From NCBI GenBank assembly GCA_015039315.1, contig WIDE01000107.1:47014-111013 (forward strand): DNA of 64,000 bases, given 5' to 3'. This DNA comes from Clavulina sp. PMI_390. Lineage: Eukaryota; Basidiomycota; Agaricomycetes; Cantharellales; Hydnaceae. A program made the position numbers and the translations under genes. This document shows, one piece after another, positions 24,597 through 34,799 of this stretch (within the stretch, counting starts at the first letter, position 1; the number at the start of each line of letters is the position of its first letter). The notes beneath the pieces were generated by a model. That model had not been told where the DNA came from. It saw nothing but the letters and a program-made list of their open reading frames with translations, and searched no databases.

Positions 24597-26155
24597 ATGC
24601 TGTCACCACCAGCGCAACAGTTGTTAGACCGATTCATTTCGGCTCAGAAACGAATTGTGGACGGCTTCACAGAAACCCTCTCCTCTCCTGATTATGTTCC
24701 CTTGTATGTCCCCAGTGGCCCTCCTACCAACATCGACGGTGTCCTCAGGATGGTGGACGATCTTGGTGAGATTCTAGCGGAAATGTGCGAGTCTCTACAT
24801 CAGGCTGCAAGGCTCCATACCCTTCACACCACACCCTTCAAAGTTCTACCGCTTGAGATCGTCCAACACATTATTGGCTTCGCTGTGTTCGCACCTCGAG
24901 ATAGAGCAACCATCATAAAGCTTTCTCATATCTCCCAGAGTTTTCGCGCTGCTGTCCTTGGCATTTCCCGCCTGTTTACCAGTGCGGACTACACCTGGCC
25001 AGCAGAGGCAATCGATACATGGTGCTCTCGAGCTGGCGCTTGTCCACTCTCGATTGAGCTCCTGATCGATGCCTCTCCCGGCCTCACAATCATCCCGGAG
25101 GTAGCCTCCAGCCGTTTCAATCAGGCTGAAGAGATATCGCTCATCGTTGATGGCTTGGACGAAGATGAAGATGTAGCTGTTACCCCCTGGTTCATCAAAC
25201 CGCTGCCGCGGCTTTGCACCCTTAGCCTTGCAATAGGATTATCTGATAATCCTTCCCCCCACTTCCCTGATCTTCCTTCATGTAATTTCCCATCTCTTCA
25301 GACCTTCTACATGCCAAGCACATCTTGCACTGTCACTGGTGGTTCTTTTACCCAGCTTCTCAATCTCGGTGTTATGGTTTGGGATCCCGACACACTCCAA
25401 AGGCTCCTCCAAATAACTCAGGACCTACATTCTCTGATACGCCTGACTCTCTTTGGTAACATACAGTCATGCGTACAATTCTTCGGTTACACACCATCCC
25501 CTGCACAACCTCTTAACTCACTGCGCTCTCTCAGAATGACTCAATACTCCAAGAGTGATATGGAAAATATCCATATTATCCTTGACTCCTTCCATGTACC
25601 AAATCTCCGGATGCTGGAGCTCACTAGCTGTGACTCTACCATCGTAACCCAAGTGGCAACTCATCAGGTACAGTGGCTATATCATTCCAGCTTTGCTTTC
25701 TACAATGGCTTAATATTTTGTTCAGGCCATTGCTCGACTTGATATCAGAGAACTCTCCATATCACGGCTTTCCTTGGCTGCGAGGGACTCTCCAGACTTC
25801 CTGCAGCCTCTCTGCAATGACAACAGAGGTGTTCCGTTTGCTCTACTCCAGACCCTAGCCGTGCAAGATGGAGATCGGGACCATTTGCATGAGGACATCA
25901 CCCAGAAACGATACTGGCCGAGCCTTTCTGCATTCATAGAATCGAGGAAAGGGAAACTCAAGAGACTCAAGCTTTCTGCTCCTGTTTCTGATGCGCACCG
26001 ACGGGGCCTCCTTGAATACAATATCGAGGTTCGTCAAGCACACAATGTTACTCTCTTGGTTTGGTTGTCTTCTTCTCGTCTTACACAAAATTCCCAAAAA
26101 GGTGACATCGGATTTTGAACCCGACGAAAACGACTTCCCACCAGATGTGTTGTAA
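24597..26155 (+). CDS. F-box protein, subgroup 4 array member 2
   Basis: 475 aa. Exons 24597-25667, 25726-26028, 26102-26155, phase 0 introns. N-terminus MLSPPAQQLLDRF, then a helical segment (DDLGEILAEMCESLHQA), then the F-box at about residues 75-122 (KVLPLEIVQHIIGFAV ... KLSHISQSFRAAVLGISRLF). Downstream blocks such as WCSRAG and FPSLQTFYMP match the other members. The last exon reads VTSDFEPDENDFPPDVL. Likely an SCF substrate adaptor. Confidence 0.86.
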
Positions 26156-26419
26156 TTCCCCAGTCGATGCGATGGCTACAAAATTCTCCCAGGCAGCTGT
26201 GCTAGCGAAACACATGGGGTTTGTATGACTGATGATAGATCTTGTTCGCTCGCTAGTAGTAAATCTGATTGCTGTGCTCCAAGATGATCTGATTCGGCCG
26301 AGTTTAGTGTGACGCTCCAGTACATTCAGCGAGTTCGACGTTGATTGGAGCGACAACGAACCAGGATTCGGCCACAACAACTCACGCACTGGGCTGCTTC
26401 CCACGTTACCTGCAGTAAG

Positions 26420-28002
26420 ATGCACTCGCCTCCAGTCGAATCAGTGTTGGGCCGATTCACCCTTGTTAATGCTGAGCTGTTGGATAGCATCAAAAGAGTT
26501 TTCTCCCCTGTCAACGATGCTCCATCCTCCTTATCTACCCCTCAGATTAGTTCAAACGATGGGCTCCCGAGTATCCTTTCAGTAGACAGCGCGCTGGGCA
26601 TTATCGACGACTTCGCCGAGATACTCGCTGAACTAAGGGCATATGTTTGCCAGACCCGCAACCGTGTTACCCTTCAGAACACGTCTTTTGGTGCCCTCTC
26701 ACTCGAGCTGATCCAACACATCATTGACTTCACCATTGCAACCCCGACAGAGAGAACAGTAATCATAAAGCTCTCTCATATCTCCCATGGCTTTCGCTCA
26801 GCCGTACTTGGGATGTCCCACTTGTTCGTCAATGCAGACTATCGCAACTGGTCAGCTTCAGCGATCGAGGAGTGGTGTTTGCGAGCAGGCTCTCGGCCGC
26901 TAACAATTGCTTCCAAGACTTTCCAATTCGAGATGTTCCACACAATGTTAGAAACGAAAAACATCCAACTGGAGAAGGCTTCAACAATCCTTCTGAGGGC
27001 AGTGGGTGATGGGGGAAATAGAAATATGGGTCTTACCTCGTGTTTTTCCAAGCCACTCCCTCTACTTCAGACCCTTTGCCTTGATGATCAGAGGACAAAT
27101 ATGTATCGTCATTCTTTCCAAGACCTCTTTCCGCTATATATCCCCTCACTTCGATCATTATACCTTCCCACTTCGGCCCCGTCCTTCCTCGGTGGCTCCT
27201 TCGCCAACCTCAATAATCTTGGGCTCTTGGTTTGGGATACAGGCACCTTGCGAAATTTTATAGAACTCATCAGCAATGCCAGATCAATCAATCATCTCAC
27301 CCTATATGCCAATGATAGTGAAGTGATTGATTTGGAGGGCTACACACCATCATCAATCCCAGTTCTTGATTTTCTCACCTCTCTCCGATTGTCACGCTAT
27401 CTAGGCAGTGACATCGACAATATCCACACAGTGGTCAAATCTTTTGCTGCGCCACATCTTGGAACATTGGAACTCGCTGAGTGCGGGTTCACGATCATAC
27501 CAGAGGTAGCGATCAAACACGTGTGTAGCACTTCTTCTGCCTGGTGCTTCCCACATTTTTGGAACTCAGATACACGCTCACCAACAGGTCACAAAGCTCG
27601 TCTGTTCGCAGCTTTACTGGACCACCTCAGACGATCTTCCCGATTTTTTCCAGCCGTTGTATGATGGAAGCCCTCCCTCTTTCCCTAAATTACACACTCT
27701 TGCTGTTAGAGACGAGCAATGGCGAGATATGGGTCCGAGAATCGAAGATAACCCATGGTGGCCGAGCCTCCTTGCATTGATCAAGTCCAGAGAGGGCAAA
27801 CTGACGAAACTCGCGCTTTCGTTTACTCTACCTGAGGCACTCCAAAAAAGTCTCCAGGACTACAAGATAGAGGTCCGCATAAAGTCTTCGCCGCTCATCT
27901 TTATCTGCTCCGCCCCCACGTTCTTTCATCTGACTTGTTTTGCAACAGGTCACGGCTGATTTCGAGCTTGATCCTCATGGATTTCCGATGGATGTATTAT
28001 AG
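26420..28002 (+). CDS. F-box protein, subgroup 4 array member 3
   Basis: 479 aa. Exons 26420-27520, 27588-27872, 27949-28002. Start MHSPPVESVLGRF chosen by alignment with the neighbours; the open frame reaches back to 26345 without another likely start. F-box at about residues 88-136 (FGALSLELIQHIIDFTI ... KLSHISHGFRSAVLGMSHLF). The first intron begins GTGTGTAG after codon AAACAC, where paralogues have a Gln codon. The terminal exon reads VTADFELDPHGFPMDVL. Confidence 0.85.
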
Positions 28003-28384
28003 CCCGCCCGATTTCAGCCCACTTCTGGATGTGATACACTCACTCCTCTGCATTCGCCACCCCTAACAAGATTGGCCCTCTCAAGCTCCTCCAATTATGA
28101 TATGATTATGTCTTCATCTCAACATCCGGCCAGATGCTTGATGGGCTGAACTTATGATCGACCCGAATTGCAGCTTACTGTAACAATGAAGGACGAAGAA
28201 TTTTAAGTTGGCTGTTGTAAAAGTGAGCTTCGGGGTCTCCATGAAAGTCACAAGTGGATAAACATTCACAGGATAAGCAAATACTGTCAATGACACCTGG
28301 AATGGTAACGTGCCAAGACGCCAAGACCTCTGGACTTGCGCCCACCCGCATTCCCACAAGAACAACAAACAAAGCCAGCCCACC
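28003..28384. other. Intergenic within F-box array
   Basis: 382 nt between array members 3 and 4. No gene seen; the last 75 nt are an open leader in frame with the next gene. Confidence 0.4.
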
Positions 28385-29983
28385 ATGTTGTCTCCACCAG
28401 CCCAATCGCTGCTCGACAGATTCACCTCCGGGCACGCTATTTTTCTGGGAAAATTTCTAAACCTTTTCTCCCATCCTCGTGAGGCTTCACCGCTGTTACT
28501 CCCTGAGGACGATCTCCCAGGCATAGACAGCGCTGTCAGAGCTGCCGATGATCTCGTCGGCATCCTCGCCGAGATACGAGCATCTCTCTGTCAAGCTCGG
28601 AATCGCGCTGTGCTTCGGGGTACATCGTTCGATGCTCTCTCCCTTGAGTTGATACAACGTATCATTGATTTCGCGGTCGAGACTCCTCGAGATAGAGCAA
28701 GGATCATAAACCTTTCTCACGTGTCCCAAGGCTTTCGCTCTGCCATTTTAGGGATGGCCCACCTGTTTGTGCATGCGGACTACAATCATTGGCCCCCCAC
28801 AGCCATTGAAGAGTGGTCCTCACGCGCACGACACTGTCCGCTGACAATCACTTTTCTAATGTCAGACATTTTGGTCCTTCCGCCATTGCCAATCTCAGAG
28901 GCTTCTTATATCCATCCGGAGAAGGCCGAAGTTATCTACTGGGGTGCTGAGCTTGGGATGAACTATACCGAAAGTCTCGCAGAGACACTTGCACCTTGGT
29001 TTGCTCAACCACTACCTCACCTTCACACCCTCTGTCTTGACGATATTCGGGAAAATTTTATTTTCGACTACTCTCCCCGCCTCTTCACATCCAATCTACC
29101 TTCCCTTCATTCACTATACCTCCCCAATACTTCCCCCTCCCTCATGGGAGGCACCTTCCCGCAACTCCGGAATCTCGGCATCACTGTTTGGAATACCGAG
29201 ACATTGGAGAGGTTTGTTCAGATGATCAGCCATCTCTGTTCTCTGGAACACTTGACACTATACGGCCACATTGAAGAGCCGACAGACCTTGAAGATTACG
29301 AACCTTCCGCTGCTCAATCGCTTGATTCTCTCCTTTCTCTCCGAATGGCACGATACAACGAAAGCGAGACGGAAAATATCATTCTCATTCTTCAATCCTT
29401 TAGTGCAATAAATCTTCAAGCGTTTGAACTTGTCCATTGCGAGATTGATACCATATCTCAGCTAGCAACACAACAGGTACGAAGCTTGTCGCTTTTCTCT
29501 TGCTTGTTTCCCTACCCAACTAAACAAAAAAAAAAAACCATAAACATAAACAGCCTGGCTCATTGATGAATGTCTCGGAGCTCGTATTTGTGCAGCTCAG
29601 TCCCAACTTTAAAGATCTCCCAGACTACTTCCGACTACTACACAATGAAGACAGCCTATCTTTCCCTGAGTTGCAAACCCTAGCTATTCAGGATGATGCG
29701 TGGGGGCGCAACGGATGGGGAATTCATGAGCCACAATACTGGCAGAGCCTGAACACACTGGTTGCGGACAGGACAGGGAAGCTCAAGAGACTATGGCTTC
29801 CTTTTGATCTTCCTGAAACGCTACAACAGAGCCTCCTTGAGCGCGGTATAGAGGTCCGTCGAGTATCTAAAATCCTACCGCCTATGAGATCTGAACGACT
29901 CACGCTGTCGCCTCAAGATCATACCAGACTTCAAGCTCGATGAACATGGTTTCCCGGATTACGTGGGCTTCAAGTTTACTTGA
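28385..29983 (+). CDS. F-box protein, subgroup 4 array member 4
   Basis: 485 aa. Exons 28385-29476, 29554-29853, 29918-29983. N-terminus MLSPPAQSLLDRF, helical segment DDLVGILAEIRASLCQA, F-box at about residues 84-132 (DALSLELIQRIIDFAVETP ... NLSHVSQGFRSAILGMAHLF). Intron 1 holds a 13-nt poly-A tract (29525-29537). The terminal exon is longer than in the other members (IIPDFKLDEHGFPDYVG, 21 residues); its acceptor was placed at 29917 because this keeps phase 0 and restores the DFxLDEHGF motif. Confidence 0.84.
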
Positions 29984-30537
29984 TTATGGCGAGAAACTTC
30001 GGACAGAAGGGAAGGGACATGTGGGAGGTTTCAGGGAATTTTCATTGATGATACGCCGTGACCTAGCCAGACGAAGGTTGTCTCGTAATGCAGCAACATC
30101 ACAATGAAGTAGGCCATCAGATAAGGCAGAGGAGATTAAATCAAGCCCAATGAGATGTGTACTGAAGGAATTCGGATAACATTAAATGTATTAGTTGTGC
30201 AATAGTAGCAGTAATCAGGCAGCCTGGTAGTTCATATCACGACGTTTGAATGACCCTAGCCCATCCATTCATGTGTGAAGCTGAAGAACATATACAGCAA
30301 TGACACATTGTGCACTTGTAAAAGCTGCCGATGCTGCTACGACTTAACAGATCACAGCCGATAAGAGGCTGATTGGTGCCAGGTTGGTCATAAAATGGTC
30401 AAACAACGCATGTGGGAACTGACGTGGACCATTTACATTGGCCCCTCCTTGTCGATGTCGGCGAATCTCACAACATTATGGAGACTAGTTCCCCCCCTCC
30501 CCCTTAATATACGTCCGAGGGTACCGATGACTTGAAA
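29984..30537. other. Convergent 3' flanks, diverged repeat
   Basis: 554 nt between the F-box array and the 3' end of GT18 copy 3. Contains the second copy of the 18746 repeat (30186-30290) and a C-rich run near 30489-30504. No gene seen. Confidence 0.45.
30186..30290 (+). repeat. Diverged dispersed repeat, copy 2
   Basis: Partner of 18746-18830, with the same ordered words (GCAATAGT, AATCAGGCAG, AGTTCATATC, CATCCATT). It lies about 250-350 nt downstream of the stop codon of GT18 copy 3. Confidence 0.4.
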
Positions 30538-32646
30538 CTACAGAGTAAATCTCTACATTTGGTAGAAAGGTGAGAGGTTATAACGTCAGATGGATTGTGC
30601 AGGATAGGCCCAATGCGCGCACCTCTCCCTGTTTCGTCCGTATTCGTTCACCTAACAAATCCTCCGCCTCCTGTCTCCAATCTCTTTGAAGGGCCGTCTG
30701 AAGACGTCCTGCGACTTCGACAAGCGACCTTCCGGGGGGAATGTATCTATGAGTGGCCATCAGATGCACACACGTCGCCCGAATGAGTGGGGGTATCGAA
30801 AGGGGGATGGGCTGAAGAGAGAGTTTACCGTCCTATTGGTCGCTCCATGGCCTGTGAGAGCGCGCTGAGGAACCCTGCTTCATCGTCCTTATACACGTTG
30901 TACACGTATGGAGGGTTGAGATCACGTAGTCCGTTGTGCTGCGTGTCCCAGGATTTGCGATCTTCCGGTTTACTGTGATCCCACTGATGAGTAAACATCG
31001 TTAGCTCGTCAAAAAAAACTATCAATCGATATGTATTCCAAGAGTAGTGTGTGGACCACCCAAGCGAATAGATATCAATAGACATATCGTGGGATCTCAC
31101 CTCTAAGATAGGGTTGATGAACGGAACGCCCAAACAGAGCGCCTGATACGGCGTCGGTGATATCCATGGCCTCCCAACTCCCAACAGAACCTGGCTCTCC
31201 GCAACTTTCCTCATGAACACAGGCCGAGAAAGCGGCCCGAGATTCGTCATCGCATCCTCCCCTCCAAACTCGCTCAGCTGAGGGAACACCAACTCGCGCA
31301 CCGCGTCACCACCACACCGCTCTACGGCCCAGGGAGTCGTACCGTTGATAGAGCCAATAGTAAAGTGCACGCCGAGGGAGCGTGCTGCGTGCGCATAGAA
31401 TGAAGGGGGCCAAGCGCGCAGTGGCTGTGGAGCGAGGTACGATACACATTTCGTCATTGCGTAGACGGCCTTTGGTGTGCGTTCGGAGGCTGGGATGATA
31501 GGCTGTTCATCGCACGAGGGCTCTATACTATACCCTATGTACGTATTCCCCTCCTTCGTCGAGTCGGCACCTGCATGAGCGGCATAGTCCTCGGGGGAGA
31601 GCGTCCAAAGACGCCCGAGAGGATGTGCGGGTTGCGCCCAGAAGTGGAACGTGAGCATCTTCCAGATGGGTGGACCTAGTGGATTTGCCGGAGACTTGAC
31701 GCAGTGTTTGGTGTCAGCCCAGCATTTGTAGAGACGATCTTCGTGCATAATGATGCCAACGACACTGGTGGAGAGAAGGCGGTAGAAGTCTCGCAGCTCT
31801 TCGCGACTGTCGACATAGAGGAATGTGTATTTGATTACTCGGAGAGATTCGATCTGGCGCAGAGGTGTGAATTGAGAGCATGAGGTAGTGTTGACACGGA
31901 TGGGATAAGACAGCACGAACTATAGAGGTTGCCCTACAAGTACCCAGTGAGGACGGAGTAGAGCTAGCATAGGGAACTAGAGGACCTACCATATGGTCTC
32001 GCCTGGATTACTTGTCACTTCGTTACTGTACCATGGCTATGCCCATAGATAAATTGAGAGGGATCTGGATGGGATGAGTGTTTACGTACCTGGAAGTAGT
32101 GAGTATTGAGGATTACAACTGTTGAAAGTAAAAAATGAGATCAACATTGAGGCTTATCTGAAAGAGAGAGGGGTCGAAGAAAGGAGGTGATATGGTGTCC
32201 CAGCTCACCTTGGTCTTGGTTTGGTGCACACGTGTTCGCAAGCACACAATTACACAAAGCACTGAACTGTTTATGGTTCTCTGGACCCCAGATAGGATCA
32301 GGGCCGGCCTGAGGAGTTAGCAGGCGCCTTTGTAGACTGTCCAGGGGATAGGTTTTAGGATCGCACGATTCTGGTTGAAGGGGGTGGGTGGGTAAGTGGA
32401 CGATGGGGTCTGTGTGGGGAGAAGGAATATTATTATGAGTTGATGATGAGGAGATTATATGGTGACTTGAAGGGTCATCGGGGTCGTTATAAAGGGTATA
32501 GGTAACGATGCTTAGAACGATGAGAATAGCGATGCTTTTGCGGCCGAATAGACGAAAGAGACTGGGCAGCTGTTAGGGTGGTTGACTTTGCTTGGAAGAT
32601 GGTAGATGATGTGATGGGGAGCTTACTAAGGAATAGCATTGGGCAT
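30538..32646 (-). CDS. GT18 glycosyltransferase (MGAT5-like), copy 3
   Basis: Complete nine-exon model of 502 aa: 32646-32627, 32561-32209, 32118-32090, 32036-31990, 31933-31921 (13 nt), 31853-31101, 30983-30829, 30746-30623, 30552-30538. Architecture and phases are identical to copy 2: 20-nt first exon, hydrophobic anchor (SIAILIVLSIVTYTL), VVILNTHYFQ, GETIWATSI, GRPWISPTPYQALCLGVPF, RTKQGE, and a last exon encoding RFTL. The donor of the 13-nt exon is a weak GTTCGT. The 117-nt intron after exon 6 is open and divisible by three, so a gene finder could read through it and add 39 false residues. Type II Golgi enzyme by family knowledge. Confidence 0.86.
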
Positions 32647-34015
32647 GGTCATGGCCACAAGAACAAAAATGACAGAACCCGGCGTGGGGCAGTAGCGAGG
32701 AGGAAAGCAAAACGGCAGCGATTTCCCCAGAAAGAGGTGTTTGTGGGCAGCGTGAGCGATATCAGGGGGTATTCGAAGCGTCGGGGACTGTTTAGCTGTA
32801 GAGGCTCGGTGTGCCGCTGACAGTGAGCAAGCTGACAATCAGGTAGCAAAGAGACGTAAAAAGAACAATCCAGTTAGAATCAGCTAGACGCTGAGACAGG
32901 GCCTTCTCAAAGTTCCAAGGCATTTGATATGGCGAAAGCATATATGTGACACGCCGGGGCCTGCCTTCTTTCCCCATTTATCTCACCCGGAGTGAATGCA
33001 TCACTGGATGGACCGCTACTGAAAGCATGAGGAACCTGGTTACAAATTGCAATAGAGCACGCATTTGGGTAATTCCCACGCCTCCGAACATCATCTCAAA
33101 CCACCATGTTGTCAATGCCAACTGCTGTTGTAAAGTTTGTGTCAGGCCACGCGAATTTAGTGGCAAGGTGCACGGAGATACTCCCCCCTCATGATCTTGC
33201 CCATGTTTTGCCCTCCCTCCCCAATAACGCGGGAAACGTGTTGTGGTCGTCGGCCATGTTGTCAGGATCTTGACTGAAATGCGGTATTATTACGCCAGGC
33301 CTGTAATCTGTTGCCTCTGGTAGTGTGATAGTCATCAATGGATCGATTCCGAATCCACTGCATTGATTCCTCGAACGTTTGAGCTGCTTTGGCGGATGTT
33401 GGCCTAGGTCGACTATACAATTGAGCGCCTCGATCAAGCCTCTTTGAGCTATTTGCTGATTGGTCTAATCGAATCTAACAAGAGCGTCCAAGCTCCAGAC
33501 CACTCGTTCCCTGAAGATTCCCGTCCCGTACTAGAGCAGTACTTCAACAAGGACTGGGCACCCAATGCTTTAGGAGGTTTACCATATTTCTTGCCTCCTG
33601 ACACGCTTTGATGATAGACTCCTCCCTACTTCCAGACTATGTATATTGTGCTAGTGGCAGTAACTTGTTCATTAAATCCCATTCCTCAGCGGACCAGACC
33701 CCCCGCCCCATAACACTCTGCCCATGACAACCACAACCCTCATCCAGACTCCACGAGTAGACCGACTCAGGCCTCTCACCAACTGGAGCTGATCAATACC
33801 CGTCACAATATCTTCACAAACTCTCCCGCCACATCCCTCGCATTATTCCATTCGTCTAGTCGCCCCCACCGCCCTGATCTGCTTACCTTCTTAAATACGT
33901 CTAAATTACGATTTGCGGGAACTGGGATGCTTATGTTACATTTGGCCCTGCCCGCCCTATTGTGGCGTTCAACGCCTTAATCCACCTGATTACTTTATGG
34001 CTTGAGGCTAGGTAC

Positions 34016-34447
34016 TCACTCCCCGAAGCCTTCGCTGATGAGGTTCTGTATCTGAGGTCGCTCAATTGGACCTCCTTTCTGGGTTCTGATCTCGTGGATG
34101 AGATCTACGATAGTAGGCAATTCCTGACTGATAGACTCGCTGGAAGCCGCAGAGGCGGTAGAGAGCCTGAGACTCATGAATGAGGTGTTCCTTCTTGCCA
34201 AATACTGCAAGTATATCACAGCAATTTCTTGACCATCGGTCGGATGCTCGGCCAAGCCACTGGCAATAGAATTGAACGATACTTGGGTGCCGTCTCTGGC
34301 AGACGAGCGAGTAAGGCCCCCCTCAGACGAGGTTGAAGGGAAAGACTCCATCATGAGTACCCGCAAGGGAGGTGCCGTCATGGATAGATTCGGCGTGGGA
34401 CTTAGAGGCGTTATATGGCATACTTTGAGATCGACAGACAGAGGCAA
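34016..34447 (-). CDS. Hypothetical open frame, possible exon
   Basis: 143-codon open frame on the minus strand, Ser-rich with a more ordered C-terminal half (LPTIVDLIHEIRTQKGGPIE). It ends just at a GGGGA|GTGAGT sequence, a good donor, so it may be an internal exon of an unrecognised or broken gene. I do not recognise the family and found no partner exons. It may equally be chance. Confidence 0.22.
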   Translation of the reverse strand: MPLSVDLKVCHITPLSPTPNLSMTAPPLRVLMMESFPSTSSEGGLTRSSARDGTQVSFNSIASGLAEHPTDGQEIAVIYLQYLARRNTSFMSLRLSTASAASSESISQELPTIVDLIHEIRTQKGGPIERPQIQNLISEGFGE

Positions 34448-34484
34448 TCATAGATGGTGGAAGGAGAAAAAGCTTACTGGCAGA

Positions 34485-34595
34485 GTCACACTGTATGATG
34501 GGCTTCAAGCTCGATGAAGGTCGTGTCCCGGATAGCATAGACTTCAAGCCTGCTTGATCATAGAAAGACAATCTGAGGGAATTTTCAGGATAAAT
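34485..34595 (+). pseudogene. Relic of an F-box terminal exon and 3' flank
   Basis: Similar over about 100 nt to the last exon and 3' flank of the F-box gene ending at 29983: shared CTTCAAGCTCGATGAA, GTCCCGGAT/TTCCCGGAT, TTGAT(T/C)AT, and GGGAATTTTCA in the same order. The reading frame is broken and no F-box body lies upstream, so this is a fragment left by deletion or partial duplication. Confidence 0.55.
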
Positions 34596-34679
34596 TAATC
34601 CATAATGCGAGCTGATGCAACAGGGAGATTGATGTTTTCCGTTGCAACTTGTAACCACATAATCCCAGAGCAGGGCATC

Positions 34680-34688
34680 TATATATAA
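34680..34688 (+). promoter_or_regulatory. TATA box of F-box gene at 34800
   Basis: TATATATAA at 34680-34688. Its nearness to an in-frame ATG at 34701 (12 nt) argues that this first ATG lies upstream of the transcription start and that translation begins later. Confidence 0.5.
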
Positions 34689-34799
34689 GCTAAGGAAGGA
34701 GTGGTTCAATCAGTGCTGAGTCGTGAACTCCACCTATCATTAAATCAATGGTGTGCACGAAAAGATGAGGCCCTTATTCCGACGGGAACAACGGAGCGG

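Larger units (their letters stand above)
32647..34799. other. Gene-poor stretch with F-box relic
   Basis: About 2.15 kb between GT18 copy 3 and the F-box gene at 34800. It holds one longer minus-strand open frame (34016-34447), a relic terminal exon (34485-34595) and a TATA box at 34680-34688. The remainder, rich in pyrimidine around 33640-33960, shows nothing recognisable. Confidence 0.5.

Noticed and set aside
16558..32646. A joint F-box/GT18 glycoprotein quality-control system
   Set aside because: No sugar-binding FBA-type domain is visible in the F-box proteins and no shared promoter pattern was found; co-location alone is not enough.
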